DNA from: Gemmatimonadaceae bacterium
GTDB lineage: Bacteria > Gemmatimonadota > Gemmatimonadetes > Gemmatimonadales > Gemmatimonadaceae
Length of the DNA stretch: 5,265 nucleotides
NCBI GenBank assembly: GCA_017881545.1
Contig: JADGQU010000209.1
Coordinates: 1-5,265 of the forward strand
Reading direction: 5' to 3'
How positions within the stretch are numbered: position 1 is the first letter of the stretch; every line of letters starts with the position of its first letter. The position numbers were made by a program, and so were the translations under genes. Of this stretch, positions 5,128-5,265 are shown one piece after another. The notes under the pieces are model-generated. The model was not told where the DNA came from, did not search any database, and worked only from the letters and a program-made list of their open reading frames with translations.

Positions 5128-5265
5128 CCCGCGGCGAGTACGGCTTTCAGGACCGACTGCGGCAGCACTATTTCCGCAAAATGAGATTGGGGATAGAGAT
5201 AGTCCTCTCCCGACTCGTCGATCACTCTCAACTGCCCGTGCTTGGCGGCGGCAGGGTCACGAAGA
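5124..5265 (-). CDS. Convergent small hypothetical protein, C-terminal part (5' end outside window)
   Basis: On the minus strand the frame ending at TAG (5126-5124) stays open for 47 codons to the window edge. The peptide reads GQLRVIDESGEDYLYPQS (window residues 10-27) and then HFAEIVLPQSVLKAVLAAG to the end. The run VIDESGEDYLYP followed by an F-x-x-I-x-LP ending looks like a small conserved beta-rich hypothetical protein that I recall seeing in several bacterial groups, usually under 100 residues, with no assigned function; this is memory, not a search. Base use in the frame is unlike random reverse-strand sequence. The gene converges with the ZIP gene, and the two stops overlap within CTAG at 5124-5127, leaving no room for a terminator between them. 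The full length cannot be judged. Confidence 0.65.
   Translation of the reverse strand, partial: LRDPAAAKHGQLRVIDESGEDYLYPQSHFAEIVLPQSVLKAVLAAG

Overview
The window is a GC-rich bacterial chromosomal segment with tightly packed genes. Apart from a partial gene at the right edge, all of them read on the + strand. It looks like housekeeping backbone: there is no transposase, integrase, phage gene, tRNA, rRNA or CRISPR array. Base composition, GTG starts, weak Shine-Dalgarno (SD) sites and gene style suggest a soil or environmental lineage. Gemmatimonadota is my best guess, from recollection of similar small hypothetical proteins; no marker in the window proves it.

Layout: (1) 2-916, the C-terminal third of alanyl-tRNA synthetase (editing-domain zinc motif, then DHHA1 domain). 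(2) 913-1263, a small unrecognised helical protein whose GTG start overlaps the alaS stop (GTGA); this junction carries a degenerate 30-bp tandem repeat. (3) 1277-2245, a cytoplasmic asparaginase-family amidohydrolase. (4) 2242-2328, a possible 28-codon linker ORF overlapping both neighbours. (5) 2306-3661, a class II CCA tRNA nucleotidyltransferase-type enzyme. These form one probable transcription unit with a tRNA theme: AlaRS charges tRNA, and the nucleotidyltransferase builds or repairs its 3' CCA end.

A roughly 190-bp gap (3662-3852) separates this unit from the next genes. It holds an AAC-rich low-complexity tract (3660-3720), then a 74-bp inverted repeat (3721-3794) built from strictly phased 7-nt units: six AGGNNNN units, then CCTNNNN units. 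A weak promoter-like sequence follows. This is the least ordinary part of the window.

After the gap come an unrecognised 175-residue protein (3853-4380) and a ZIP-family metal transporter (4411-5127). The transporter meets a convergent minus-strand gene at a shared CTAG, where the two TAG stops overlap. Only the last 47 codons or so of that gene are inside the window.

I found no clear new defence or mobile system. The observations most worth follow-up are the heptad-phased palindrome, the small conserved-looking proteins, and the residue changes in the asparaginase and the nucleotidyltransferase.
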